From Parendozoicomonas callyspongiae (GTDB lineage: Bacteria; Pseudomonadota; Gammaproteobacteria; Pseudomonadales; Endozoicomonadaceae), in assembly GCF_023502345.1 (NCBI RefSeq), contig NZ_JAMFLX010000017.1:1-64000 (forward strand): a stretch of 64,000 nt of DNA, read 5' to 3'. Under the pieces are notes generated by a model. That model saw only the letters and a program-made list of their open reading frames with translations. It was not told the origin of the DNA and made no database searches. The position numbers were made by a program, and so were the translations under genes. Below are positions 19,433 through 28,270 of the stretch, piece after piece (position 1 is the stretch's first letter; every line of letters starts with the position of its first letter).

Positions 19433-19640
19433 TCCATATGCCAGAGGCAGAAATAGTAGGAGCTTTTCTGCGGAAATACTTTGATTAAGCTTCCAGTTCC
19501 TTCAGGGCAGACAGTACATTTGAGTGCCTTTTGCATTGTTTTGCATTTCAATGCATTATCTTGCCTATTAGTGCATAATGCGCTTCGACCTGTCCAGGTC
19601 ACCAGCTTTCATTGGATTTCAGTCTTCAGGGGTAACTGCA

Positions 19641-20417
19641 ATGTTGGACCTTAATAATCCTGATACCCGTCAGGCGGCAATTGCTGCCAAGCTCAACATT
19701 GGAACACCGTTGGTTATTGCTGATGTGGCCGAGGAGTTTGGTGTATCTGTCGATACTATCCGCAGAGATTTTATTTCCCTTGAGCAGCAGGGGCTTCTTA
19801 AACGGGTGAAGGGAGGTGCAGTTCCGCTGTTGCCGCCATCGAAGCCGATCAATGTGAGAATAAAGGAAGCTGATCAGTGGCTTTCTTCGGGGCGGGAAAC
19901 CATTGCTGAAGTAACTGCGGGGTGTCATACGATTTTCTTTGACGGAGGAACTTCAGTTGTGGAGTTCGCCTCTCTTTTGCCCAATAACTTCAATGGCCTG
20001 GCTGTCACACCTTCGCCGCTGGTGGCTGTAGAACTGCTTAAAGCTGGTATCGAAACTCAGCTGATAGGTGGAAACCTGAAAGGCCAGGGAGGCATTGCAA
20101 CTGGTGCTCAAACTGTTCAGTCGTTGTCTGATATCAAAGCGGATCTTTGTGTTTTGGGTGCCTGTGGCATTGATGCTGGGTTTGGTCTGTCAGCGGATGA
20201 CCTGAGTGAAGCAGATGTGAAGCGGCAGATGATTCTATCTTCAAAGAAAGTCCTGGTGCTGGCATCGGTACAGAAATTTAATGCCTGTGCGCGTCATAAA
20301 GTCGCTCCTGTTACTGATATCGACATCATTATTTCCAATGGCCCTGACGAAACTGTTACATCAATCCGTGAAGCCGGCGTGACAGTTCTCAAAGTGAATG
20401 GCGAGGCAGAAGAATAA
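19641..20417 (+). CDS. DeoR-family transcriptional regulator
   Basis: N-terminal HTH_DeoR (ADVAEEFGVSVDTIRRDFISLEQQG is the recognition region, around residues 28-50) and a DeoRC sugar-phosphate sensor domain: FFDGGTSVVEF, TPSPLVAVELL, LIGGNL, GACGIDAGFGLS. Such regulators respond to phosphorylated sugars or nucleoside-derived metabolites. The start ATG at 19641 has AGGGG 8 nt upstream; the longer frame from 19578 does not. Followed after 3 bp by an MFS transporter and then the broken hpt, so it probably controlled that operon. Confidence 0.9.
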   Translation: MLDLNNPDTRQAAIAAKLNIGTPLVIADVAEEFGVSVDTIRRDFISLEQQGLLKRVKGGAVPLLPPSKPINVRIKEADQWLSSGRETIAEVTAGCHTIFFDGGTSVVEFASLLPNNFNGLAVTPSPLVAVELLKAGIETQLIGGNLKGQGGIATGAQTVQSLSDIKADLCVLGACGIDAGFGLSADDLSEADVKRQMILSSKKVLVLASVQKFNACARHKVAPVTDIDIIISNGPDETVTSIREAGVTVLKVNGEAEE

Positions 20418-20420
20418 ACA

Positions 20421-21599
20421 ATGGATTTGTCACAACTTAAATCACCAAAGAAAGCTGTTTCTGCACTCTTTATCCTGAATGGGGCTTTATTTGGTGCCTG
20501 GGCTTCAAGAATTCCATCTCTGCAAACGCAGTTCGGCTTGTCAGAACAAGATCTGGGACTTTATCTTCTTCTCCTTGCGGGAGGCGCTGTTATTTCATTC
20601 CCGGTTGCTGGGGTTCTGTCTGACAGGTTTGGTGCTGTCAGAGTTTCCAGAATAGCCACCATACTTTATTGCATAAGTCTGCCGCTTATTGCCCTGGCTC
20701 CAAATCTTCTGTTTCTTTCTCTGGCTATTTTCCTGTTTGGTATGGCACATGGCGGGCTGGATGTTGCGATGAATACCTGGGGTACGGAAGTTGAGGCATC
20801 GCTTGATAAGCCTGTTATGTCTTTCTTCCATGCCATGTTCAGTGTAGGGGCTGGAAGTGGTGCCGCATTTGGAGGGATGACAGCCTGGATGGGACTGAAC
20901 ACCCTTCAGCACTTTGTGATTTTTGCCATCTTGATGGTTCCAATTCTATCGTTCGCTAACGTTCCCTGGGCCAGTAAAACTGTTAGCAAGCGGGAAAGTG
21001 TCGGGTTCCGTATACCAAAAGGTTCTCTTCTTATTGTTGCACTGATTGCCTTTTCGTCAGCTTTGGTGGAAGGAGCCATGGCAGACTGGAGTGCTGTATT
21101 CCTTGCCAGTGAGATTCAGGCATCTGTAAGTGCAGCGGCGGCTGGTTACACCGTGTTCTCAATTTTAATGGTGATGATGCGCCTGAATGGAGACTGGATA
21201 ACCCGAAAACTTGGGCCTGACAGCACCGTTAAGTTGTGTGGAGCCTTTGCACTTATCGGGAGCCTGGTTTTGATTCTGGCTGATACACTGTTTATGTCGT
21301 ATTTAGGCTTTGGATTTATGGGTATGGGTTTCGCCATTATTATGCCACTGGTGTTTTCTCGTGCGGCGCAGGAGGGGGCTGCTCTTGAAGATGGGGGCGG
21401 GGCTGGTGCATCAATAGCGGGAGTTGCCAGCTTCGGTTATGGCGGCATGTTACTGGGGCCACCAGTTATTGGTTTCATTGCAGAATATTTCTCTTTAAGA
21501 ACGGCATTTTCTCTCTTTGTTGCCATCGGAATCGCCATTATTTTCAGCTCGTCCTTCTTCAGACGGGAAAGAACCTGTTGTGCGACAGCGGCTGGTTGA
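20421..21599 (+). CDS. MFS transporter, YbjJ-like
   Basis: 392 residues with about 12 hydrophobic segments. The loop 2-3 motif is GVLSDRFGAVRVSR. GGLDVAMNTWG and MADWSAVFL are typical of the YbjJ/FucP-like group of major facilitator carriers. Starts 3 bp after the DeoR stop, so co-transcribed. Substrate unknown; the DeoR neighbour suggests a sugar, nucleoside or nucleobase. Confidence 0.85.
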   Translation: MDLSQLKSPKKAVSALFILNGALFGAWASRIPSLQTQFGLSEQDLGLYLLLLAGGAVISFPVAGVLSDRFGAVRVSRIATILYCISLPLIALAPNLLFLSLAIFLFGMAHGGLDVAMNTWGTEVEASLDKPVMSFFHAMFSVGAGSGAAFGGMTAWMGLNTLQHFVIFAILMVPILSFANVPWASKTVSKRESVGFRIPKGSLLIVALIAFSSALVEGAMADWSAVFLASEIQASVSAAAAGYTVFSILMVMMRLNGDWITRKLGPDSTVKLCGAFALIGSLVLILADTLFMSYLGFGFMGMGFAIIMPLVFSRAAQEGAALEDGGGAGASIAGVASFGYGGMLLGPPVIGFIAEYFSLRTAFSLFVAIGIAIIFSSSFFRRERTCCATAAG

Positions 21600-21614
21600 T
21601 CAGGAGAAAACTGA

Positions 21615-22022
21615 AATGAAAGATTATCAAATTTGGGGTACTGTTCTTTCTTCCAGCCAGATAGAGCAGGGTACAGGTACTGTTGCCAGCATGCTCAATG
21701 ATAGATCCAATAACTCTGCCATTGTTTACCATCAGAATATTTCAATTCAGGGTAGGCATGTTCTACTCGTTGATGATGGCATTGATCAGGTGGAACAGTA
21801 AAAAGGATTGTTGAGTTCATTAAGCGAGAGCACGATCCTCTATCTGTTTCAATTGCAACGCTATTCGCAAAACCCGGACGAGTAGTGATACCAGCAGATC
21901 ATTATTTTGCTTATGAAATGGAAAATGACGACCTGATAGTAGGTTATGGCCTTCCCTTGAAAGACAAGCACAGGAATATTCCATATATATCCAGATTGGT
22001 ACTACTGGTGACGAAATCGTGA
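21615..22022 (+). pseudogene. hpt: Hypoxanthine phosphoribosyltransferase, deleted and frameshifted
   Basis: The C-terminal two thirds of a purine phosphoribosyltransferase can be read across a frameshift: ISIQGRHVLLVDDGID in one frame (to about 21786), then GGTVKRIVEFIKREHDPLSV, then IVGYGLPLKDKHRNIPYI in the next frame to a stop at 22022. The PRPP loop is VDDGID-x-GGT. The N-terminal LSSSQIEQGTGTVASML matches the start of the family, but about 45-50 residues between it and the PRPP loop (the VGVLKGA segment) are missing. A good ribosome site (AGGAG) precedes the ATG at 21615. It lies 15 bp after the MFS gene, so it was once the third gene of that operon. Confidence 0.8.
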
Positions 22023-22462
22023 GATATGTCTGGAGTTCCATTCTTTTTACCAGACATACAAAGAAAGTACTTCCCAAATATAAACAAAAGCAAACATTGA
22101 TCGTGCTTGATTAATGTCAATATGAACACAAAACTATAGGTGTACGTTACTCGCGTAATATGTGAACTCACCTATGGGGAGTTATTGTGTTCTCATTCAT
22201 ATGCACAGATGGCAACAAGAGTTCCTTCTGGTATACTCAGGATGAACGGTTGTCTGCCTCGCTTCTACGTTTCTAATTTCTTGTCCTTATCTTAAACAGC
22301 TGATTGCAGCATGTTTTGCTGTGGCCGCTGTTAACAAAAGACTAATCATTTGCCTTTCGAACTATTGGAGCTTGTTTACCAAGCATCCAATGGGTGAGTT
22401 ATGGCTGCTGAAAATTGATCGAACCAGATTAGAAAAATTCTCAAGATAACAGGCCTTTGAAA
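22023..22462. other. Leader region upstream of tnaA
   Basis: 440 bp, no recognisable protein gene. Short start-stop frames occur at about 22201, 22243 and 22390, the last encoding a 19-residue peptide that ends 13 bp before tnaA and contains Trp and Lys-Ile-Asp. None has the full W-x3-D-x7-P pattern of the known TnaC leader peptides. Control of tnaA is therefore unresolved. Confidence 0.4.
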
Positions 22463-23851
22463 ATGAAGCGTATTCCAGAACCTTTCCGCATCAAGATGGT
22501 TGAACCGATCCGTATGACCACTATGGAAGATCGGCAGAAAGCTCTTGAGGGGTCTGGCTACAACCCGTTCCTGCTGAAGAGTGAAGACGTTTATATCGAT
22601 CTGCTGACCGACTCCGGCACCGGTGCCATGAGTGACCGCCAGTGGGCCGGCTTGATGATGGGTGATGAGTCTTACGCAGGAAGCCGTAACTTCTTCCATC
22701 TGGAGCAGAATGTTAAGGAGCTGTTCGACTATAACTACACCATTCCTGTCCACCAGGGTCGTGGTGCTGAGCAGATTCTGTTCCCAAGCCTGATCAACCG
22801 TGTTCAGGGTGGCAGCCCTGTCTTTATTTCCAACTATCACTTTGACACTACTGCAGCTCACGTTGAGCTGAATGGTGCCAAGGCAATCAACACCCTGACT
22901 CCGGAAGCTCTGGACACCACCACATACCACGAGTGGAAGGGTAACTTTGATGTTGATAGCCTGAAGCAGGCTATCGCCAATAATGGCCCTGAGAATGTTG
23001 CTGCGGTTATCGTTACCGTAACCTGTAACAGCTCCGGTGGTCAGCCAATCTCCATGGCCAATATCCGTGAAGTCAGTGCTATTGCCCGTGGACACAACAT
23101 TCCTGTTGTTATCGACTCCGCCCGTTTCTGCGAGAACGCCTGGTTTATCAAGCAACGAGAGAAGGGTTACGCCGATAAGAGCATCCGCGAAATCATCATG
23201 GAGATGTACAGCTATGGCGACATGCTGACCATGTCTGCCAAGAAAGATTCTATGGTTAATATCGGTGGACTGTGCTGTTTCAAGGACGACGAAGAACTGT
23301 TCCAGGAAGTGCGTACCCGCTGCGTACCTATGGAAGGGTTTGTGACTTATGGCGGTCTGGCTGGCCGGGATATGGAAGCTCTGGCTGTTGGCCTGATGGA
23401 AGGTACTGATGAGGACTTCCTGACTTACCGTATCAGCCAGGTGGAATACCTGGGTGAGCGCCTGCGTCAGGGCGGTGTACCCATTCAGTATCCTACCGGT
23501 GGTCACGCGGTATTTGTGGATGCCAAGCTGATGTTGCCTCATATCCCAGGTGACCAGTTCCCGGCTCACGCTCTTGCTAATGAGCTGTACCTGGAAAGTG
23601 GTGTACGTGGCGTTGAGATTGGTTCCCTGCTGCTGGGTCGTGATCCTGAGACCGGCGAGCAGAAGCCTTCTCCTCTTGAGCTGCTGCGTTTGACCATCCC
23701 GCGTCGTGTATATACCAATGATCATATGGACTACATCGCTGACAGCCTGATCTCTGTGTATCAGCGTCGTGAGCAGATCAAGGGACTTGAATTTGAGTAT
23801 GAGCCGCCCGTATTGCGGCACTTCACTGCCAGGCTGAAGCCAGTGAAATAA
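22463..23851 (+). CDS. tnaA: Tryptophanase
   Basis: PLP enzyme that cleaves L-tryptophan to indole, pyruvate and ammonia. The catalytic lysine lies in [65 protein letters not shown], and [14 protein letters not shown] match TnaA; tyrosine phenol-lyase is the close alternative, but [14 protein letters not shown], the HFDTT segment, and SLLLGRDP favour tryptophanase. 462 residues, usual length. Highly biased codons suggest strong expression. The downstream NSS-type transporter gene resembles TnaT, but it is broken. Confidence 0.9.
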   Translation: MKRIPEPFRIKMVEPIRMTTMEDRQKALEGSGYNPFLLKSEDVYIDLLTDSGTGAMSDRQWAGLMMGDESYAGSRNFFHLEQNVKELFDYNYTIPVHQGRGAEQILFPSLINRVQGGSPVFISNYHFDTTAAHVELNGAKAINTLTPEALDTTTYHEWKGNFDVDSLKQAIANNGPENVAAVIVTVTCNSSGGQPISMANIREVSAIARGHNIPVVIDSARFCENAWFIKQREKGYADKSIREIIMEMYSYGDMLTMSAKKDSMVNIGGLCCFKDDEELFQEVRTRCVPMEGFVTYGGLAGRDMEALAVGLMEGTDEDFLTYRISQVEYLGERLRQGGVPIQYPTGGHAVFVDAKLMLPHIPGDQFPAHALANELYLESGVRGVEIGSLLLGRDPETGEQKPSPLELLRLTIPRRVYTNDHMDYIADSLISVYQRREQIKGLEFEYEPPVLRHFTARLKPVK

Positions 23852-23957
23852 CCCACCTGACCGGAGTTTAACGCTCCGGTCTTTATTTCTGTACTATTAC
23901 AACAGTACAATAGTAGCCATTAAGAGTTACGTTGTACTTAATATTCCGGAAAAAAAC

Positions 23958-24430
23958 ATGCAGAGTGTTCAAAGCCATACCGCTGCCAGTGATGTTGCAG
24001 CGCCGGGGAGAGATAGTTTCAATACAAGGGTCGGATTTATTCTGGCCTGTATCTGTTCCGCGGTAGGCATGGCCAATATCTGGCTGTTTCCCTATCGTCT
24101 CGGGCAGTTCGGGGGAGCTGCATTCCTGATTCCCTACTTCTTTTTCATTATCGTCATCGGCCTGTTCGGCGTGATGGGGGAAATGGCATTTGGACGTGCC
24201 ATGAAAACAGGCCCTCTGGGTGCATTCAAGAAAGCCTTTGAACGCAGAGGTGTAAAAGGAAGTGATGTCTTTGGCGTGATTCCTGTGATTGGTTCCCTCG
24301 GCATAGCAATTGGTTATGCCGTGGTAGTTGGCTGGATTCTTCGATTCACCTTTGGTTCCTTCTCTGGTGCGGTGCTGGCAGCGGAAAACAGCGGCGCCTA
24401 CTTTGGTGAAATTGCAGGACCTTTTTATCG
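23958..24430 (+). pseudogene. NSS-family sodium:amino-acid symporter, 5' part
   Basis: Start and first three membrane helices of a neurotransmitter:sodium symporter family protein: FNTRVGFILACICSAVGMAN with the helix-1 NSS signature, WLFPYRLGQFGGAAFLIPYF, and GVMGEMAFGRAMKTGP. The match stops at EIAGPFY (about 24429). The frame then runs a few codons into foreign DNA. The gene resumes at 25978 with YGSVSWHFMAL in the same frame, so an intact ancestor would read GPFYGSVSWHF. It directly follows tnaA and resembles TnaT, a tryptophan symporter of this family. Confidence 0.8.
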
Positions 24431-25537
24431 CCTGTATTGATCTTTTGCTTTTATCACATAGAAACGAAAGATGACGATTGCAGCCACTATCGCGCCGCTG
24501 TAACCACAGTACGTCATGATGTAATTCAGCAGCGCCTGATAGGGAAACAACAAGGTGACGAAATAGACAACAGCTCCTGCACCAACACAGATTATTTTAT
24601 AGCTCAGACTCTTTTCATCCTTGGCAAGCATATGCGTGCAGGTCCAGATAATCGGACACAGCGTAGTATAGATCGCAAGAAGGATAAAAATGGCAAATAC
24701 CCCACTAATCGAGCCAACAATATGATTTGCAAGTGTCAAATTCGGTATGGCTGCACTACTGGATTCATGAATATTTCCGATGTGATTAAAAGCCATGACA
24801 ATATTGACGAATGGAAGTGCAACCGCTGCTACACACAAAATAATTCGGGTATATTTAAAACCATACTGCCGCAATCTGAAGCCCATACGACCAACCATTG
24901 CTGAGACCAGCAACAGACAATCCCCACCATATGATAATCCTGAAAGAATCACATTTGAGCCTGCCCTGCTGAGGTTAACCTCTGCGTTATTGATAGCTGT
25001 ATTACCCGCACTAACCAGCGGATAGAACCTGAACGCTGATATAACAGCAATAATCAGTGTCAAAATAATGATCAACGGCCCCACTTTCCCAATGACATCA
25101 ATCATTTTATTCAACCCCAGCATCGCAGTAGAGACAGAGATAATAACAGCCGCCAGATTGCCATAAGCTAAGGGGGCCCCCCATTGCTGAGAGAGTGTGT
25201 TACCAAACCCAGAGACCATAAATACATAAGCACTGGCATTGAAAGCCCATGCGCATGCTGCGAATGCCTTACCGAGTTCTGGCCCCGCATAAAACCTGAA
25301 TACGCCACTGACATCTTCAAGTTCTCGGGTGCGACCTGCGTAGGCATAAGCGACATAGGCAAGATAGGTCATAATGAAGGTAATAAAGCCAACGACAACT
25401 GGCGCCCAGACAGTACCCCAGCAAGAATAGTACTGCAGCGTTTCCTGGCCGGTAGCAAACCCAGCCCCGATTAGGTATGCACACAAAGCCCCCGTCAGAG
25501 TGATTTGCATACCAAAGCCCATTTTTTCCGAGCCCAT
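24425..25537 (-). CDS. YkvI-like membrane transporter
   Basis: 370 residues with about 10 hydrophobic helices in an APC-like fold. GAGFATGQETLQYYSCWG near the N-terminus and YGGDCLLLVSAMVGR match the YkvI family of uncharacterised membrane proteins. It is intact, read against the surrounding operon, and sits inside the NSS transporter gene, so it arrived as part of an insertion. Several related genes exist in gammaproteobacteria, but the substrate is not known. Confidence 0.75.
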   Translation of the reverse strand: MGSEKMGFGMQITLTGALCAYLIGAGFATGQETLQYYSCWGTVWAPVVVGFITFIMTYLAYVAYAYAGRTRELEDVSGVFRFYAGPELGKAFAACAWAFNASAYVFMVSGFGNTLSQQWGAPLAYGNLAAVIISVSTAMLGLNKMIDVIGKVGPLIIILTLIIAVISAFRFYPLVSAGNTAINNAEVNLSRAGSNVILSGLSYGGDCLLLVSAMVGRMGFRLRQYGFKYTRIILCVAAVALPFVNIVMAFNHIGNIHESSSAAIPNLTLANHIVGSISGVFAIFILLAIYTTLCPIIWTCTHMLAKDEKSLSYKIICVGAGAVVYFVTLLFPYQALLNYIMTYCGYSGAIVAAIVIFRFYVIKAKDQYRR

Positions 25538-25637
25538 ATCAATACTCCCAACTAGAGTTTAGAGTAAGCAGACTTCAAAAATTGCCAGAAAAAGGCGCAA
25601 GATGGCGGTTCCGAATCCGATAATGTTTGGAGTCGCC

Positions 25638-25841
25638 ATGCTCACCCAAGAACAGAAAACCATCCTCGGTAAGCTGGGCTATTACAGCTCTTTTCTGACT
25701 GTAGCGCTACCCTCAAGATCAGTACCGACGTTTTGCGGACTGCTCGTCGCCAGCATGATCACTACCGAGGATTTTGTCACACAGTCATGGTTTCAGGAGA
25801 AGCTTCATAACTTTTGGGGCAACTACCACAAATGGTTGGAC
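25638..25841 (+). mobile_element. Transposase N-terminal fragment
   Basis: A 73-residue piece beginning LTQEQKTILGKLGYYSSF and containing SRSVPTFCGLL and WGNYHKWLD resembles the N-terminal region of IS4-like DDE transposases found in marine gammaproteobacteria. It breaks off at WLDTG, where an IS66-like fragment on the other strand starts. The family assignment is from memory, so moderate. Confidence 0.5.
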
Positions 25842-25977
25842 ACAGGCCAGAAGTAAGCCTTCTGCATTTTGCCTTTTACTTTACGACCTGCTTTGATCGG
25901 GGGTTCGTCAATGGCCAGAACGCTGCTCTCCAAAACACAGGCAAGCAGGGCGTCGTATATAGGGCGTAACAGTTCGA
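25842..25977 (-). mobile_element. IS66-type transposase internal fragment
   Basis: Minus-strand frame gives LLRPIYDALLACVLES, SSVLAIDEPPIKAGRKVKGK and MQKAYFWPV, matching the region around the first catalytic Asp of IS66 TnpC (usually DETPIK; here Glu-Pro-Pro). About 45 residues only, no ends of the element. It abuts the resumed NSS gene at 25978 without a terminal repeat, so it is a recombination scar rather than a clean insertion. Confidence 0.6.
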
Positions 25978-26144
25978 TATGGCAGTGTCAGCTGGCACTT
26001 TATGGCACTGGCAATCACCTTTGCTGTCATGATGGGTATCTCCAACGGTATTGAGAAAGTGAACAAGGTGATGATGCCTGCCGACCATCTGTTTGCTGTC
26101 GTCTTCTTTGTCGTTGTGCTGTTTGCCGGAGTCCGTATTGTTAA
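25978..26144 (+). pseudogene. NSS-family symporter, internal fragment
   Basis: Reads YGSVSWHFMALAITFAVMM, GISNGIEKVNKVMMPADH and LFAVVFFVVVLFAGVRI. This is the helix 4-5 region of the same NSS transporter whose start lies at 23958 (the GIEKVNKVMMP block is characteristic). It ends abruptly against the purK stop codon, so the C-terminal half of the transporter is lost. Only about 53 residues remain. Confidence 0.75.
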
Positions 26145-27299
26145 TTACGCATCAAACCACTGTTTGCGAACACTTTCCAGCTTCTCAGCCAGCTCTTCCT
26201 GACTGCTTGCCAGTACATTCACATGGCCGATTTTCCTGCCCGGGCGGGAGGTTTTTCCGTACCAGTGTAAGAACTGCTTTGGCTTAACTAGCGCCGTTGG
26301 CGGCGTTGTGTCGTCAGATAGGGTTTTTCCAAGCAGGTTGTGCATACCCGCTACGCCATATTGCTGTGTACTGCCAAGAGGCAAATTGGCAATGGCCCGA
26401 ACATGATTTTCAAACTGGCTGGTATCGGCCCCATCCATGGTCCAGTGACCACTGTTATGCACTCTTGGCGCCAGCTCATTAATCAGTAAATCATCACCAA
26501 CCACAAAGCACTCGACAGCCAGCACTCCCGCATACCCTGTTTGCTCCAACAAAGTAGAGATGTAGTTTTCAGCTTTAGCCCGAATGGTTTCTGAAAGCTT
26601 TGGTGCAGGCACTATTGTTGTATGAAGAATTCCGTTTTGATGGACATTTTCTCCCGGAATATAGGAGGTGATGTCTCCATCAACATTTCGTGCTCCGATA
26701 ACGGAGATTTCCCGTTCAAATGAAATTTTCTTTTCAACAATCCATTCAAGAAGAGAATGTTTGTGCTTGCTTTCACCTTTCAGGATTAACTTTCGGTCTG
26801 ATTCAAAAGCTGCAATCTGGTCAGGTGTATCAAGAACCCACTGATTATGGCCGTCATAACCATCTTCTGTTGACTTGATTACGACCGGCAAACCACCAAT
26901 GGCTTCTATTGCATCTGGCAGTGATTCCTCACCCTGAATACGCGACCAGGGAGAAGTCGCAAGACCTAGTTCATGGACTAGTGATTTTTCGCGGTGGCGG
27001 TTTTGAATTGTCCAGGCAATATCCGGATCAGGATAAACAGGACAAAAAGCTTTTAACTCTTTAAGTAAAGGAACATCAACGGCTTCACGCTCAATAGTGA
27101 TGACGTCCGGCTGACCCAGAGCTTTATAAATCTCCTCGGCAGACATTCCATTAGCAAAGGTAACTGTGTTGCCAAGCCCGGATATACACCGGGTAGATTC
27201 TCTTGGGTCTGCCAGGAAGCTGAATTCAAACCCCATTGGCCAGCCTGCCAATGCCAACATCCTTGATAACTGTCCACAGCCTATGATGGAAATACGCAT
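26145..27299 (-). CDS. purK: 5-(carboxyamino)imidazole ribonucleotide synthase
   Basis: ATP-grasp enzyme of purine synthesis that carboxylates AIR to N5-CAIR. N-terminal IIGCGQLSRMLALAG, ATP-grasp loop GYDGHNQW, and the metal-binding block ...INELAPRVHNSGHWTMDG are present. 384 residues. It follows purE by 54 bp and forms an operon with it. The end of the gene lies flush with the truncated NSS remnant. Confidence 0.95.
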   Translation of the reverse strand: MRISIIGCGQLSRMLALAGWPMGFEFSFLADPRESTRCISGLGNTVTFANGMSAEEIYKALGQPDVITIEREAVDVPLLKELKAFCPVYPDPDIAWTIQNRHREKSLVHELGLATSPWSRIQGEESLPDAIEAIGGLPVVIKSTEDGYDGHNQWVLDTPDQIAAFESDRKLILKGESKHKHSLLEWIVEKKISFEREISVIGARNVDGDITSYIPGENVHQNGILHTTIVPAPKLSETIRAKAENYISTLLEQTGYAGVLAVECFVVGDDLLINELAPRVHNSGHWTMDGADTSQFENHVRAIANLPLGSTQQYGVAGMHNLLGKTLSDDTTPPTALVKPKQFLHWYGKTSRPGRKIGHVNVLASSQEELAEKLESVRKQWFDA

Positions 27300-27353
27300 A
27301 ATGAAATTACTGATACCTGTGCCGGGCTCACAAAATGAGAGTTAATCGCTTAA

Positions 27354-27836
27354 TTATTCAACGTCTTCGGGAACCTGCTCGGTCTGGCGAGCACGCCAGT
27401 CAATCAGCCTTCCGGTGAGAGCTTTATCAGACGTAGCCAGAATCTGGGCAGCCATCAAGCCAGCATTTGCAGCACCAGCTTCACCAATGGCCTGAGTGGC
27501 TACAGCCACACCTTTTGGCATTTGGGCAATAGAAAGGAGGCTATCGACACCACTCAGAGTCCGGCTCTGGACAGGCACAGCGACAACAGGCAGATGTGTC
27601 ATGGCAGCAACCATTCCCGGTAAATGAGCAGCACCACCGGCACCGGCGATAATTACTTTGCAGCCTTTGTCAGCGGCATTTTTCGAAAAATCGACGAGAC
27701 GATCTGGGGTGCGATGGGCAGATACCACCTTGGCAATATAGGGTACTTGCAGCTGATCAAGGATTTCAGCTGCTTTTTTCATAGTTGGCCAATCTGACTG
27801 AGAGCCCATCACAATATGAACTAAAGCCGTCGTCAT
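27354..27836 (-). CDS. purE: N5-carboxyaminoimidazole ribonucleotide mutase
   Basis: Converts N5-CAIR to [30 protein letters not shown] (catalytic His) and [16 protein letters not shown] are diagnostic for class I PurE. 160 residues. First gene of purEK. Confidence 0.96.
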   Translation of the reverse strand: MTTALVHIVMGSQSDWPTMKKAAEILDQLQVPYIAKVVSAHRTPDRLVDFSKNAADKGCKVIIAGAGGAAHLPGMVAAMTHLPVVAVPVQSRTLSGVDSLLSIAQMPKGVAVATQAIGEAGAANAGLMAAQILATSDKALTGRLIDWRARQTEQVPEDVE

Positions 27837-28038
27837 TTAATAGTCCTGAGTTGTTATTCGTAAAAACGGTTAGAGCTGCATGAAATGGATTTTATCAGGT
27901 TTGGAAAAGTTTGCTTTGGTTCTTTCAATGGAAAATGGATTTAAATCCAAAACTCTGGGTATCGATTCTTAATTTATTGAAATAAATGAGTTTTTTGTTT
28001 TCTGGGTATCGGCCTTATCCCTGCGGTATCTGAATTGA

Positions 28039-28203
28039 TGGCAGCTCGCTTTGGATTGCCTTCATGGATTGTGGTCTTTTGGAAGCACAAAGAACCTTTC
28101 AAAGTACCTTGGCTGGAAACGTTACCTTAAGACCGAAACCTTTTCGGATGATGGGCCTTTAGATCGCATTGCAAGTCACTGGGTTAAACCACTATTTAAC
28201 TAA
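28039..28203 (+). pseudogene. Possible transposase C-terminal remnant
   Basis: A 54-residue plus-strand frame without a start codon reads HGLWSFGSTKNLSKYLGWKR, then YLKTETFSDDGPLDRI, then ASHWVKPLFN and a stop. Its look (LGWKRYL, HWVKP) is that of the C-terminus of an IS transposase. The flanking 27837-28038 has no gene. Confidence 0.3.
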
Positions 28204-28219
28204 ACAGCGCTGGCTATGT

Positions 28220-28260
28220 ACACAATAACCTTGTTAGGGCTACTAACAAGGTTATTGTGT
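28220..28260. terminator. Perfect 18-bp inverted repeat
   Basis: ACACAATAACCTTGTTAG and its exact complement are separated by 5 nt, just past the stop of the minus-strand gene at 28271. No T tract on either side, so it may be a terminator of unusual form or the trace of a mobile element. Confidence 0.5.
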
Positions 28261-28270
28261 CTGATTTGGC

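Noticed and set aside
22201-22449. tnaC-type leader peptide upstream of tnaA
   Set aside because: Short start-stop frames exist, but none has the Trp-x3-Asp-x7-Pro pattern, and the last one ends too near tnaA to leave a Rho-loading spacer.
22376-23821. Long minus-strand open frame opposite tnaA (481 codons)
   Set aside because: tnaA on the plus strand is unmistakable and highly codon-biased; the antisense frame has no family features or ribosome site.
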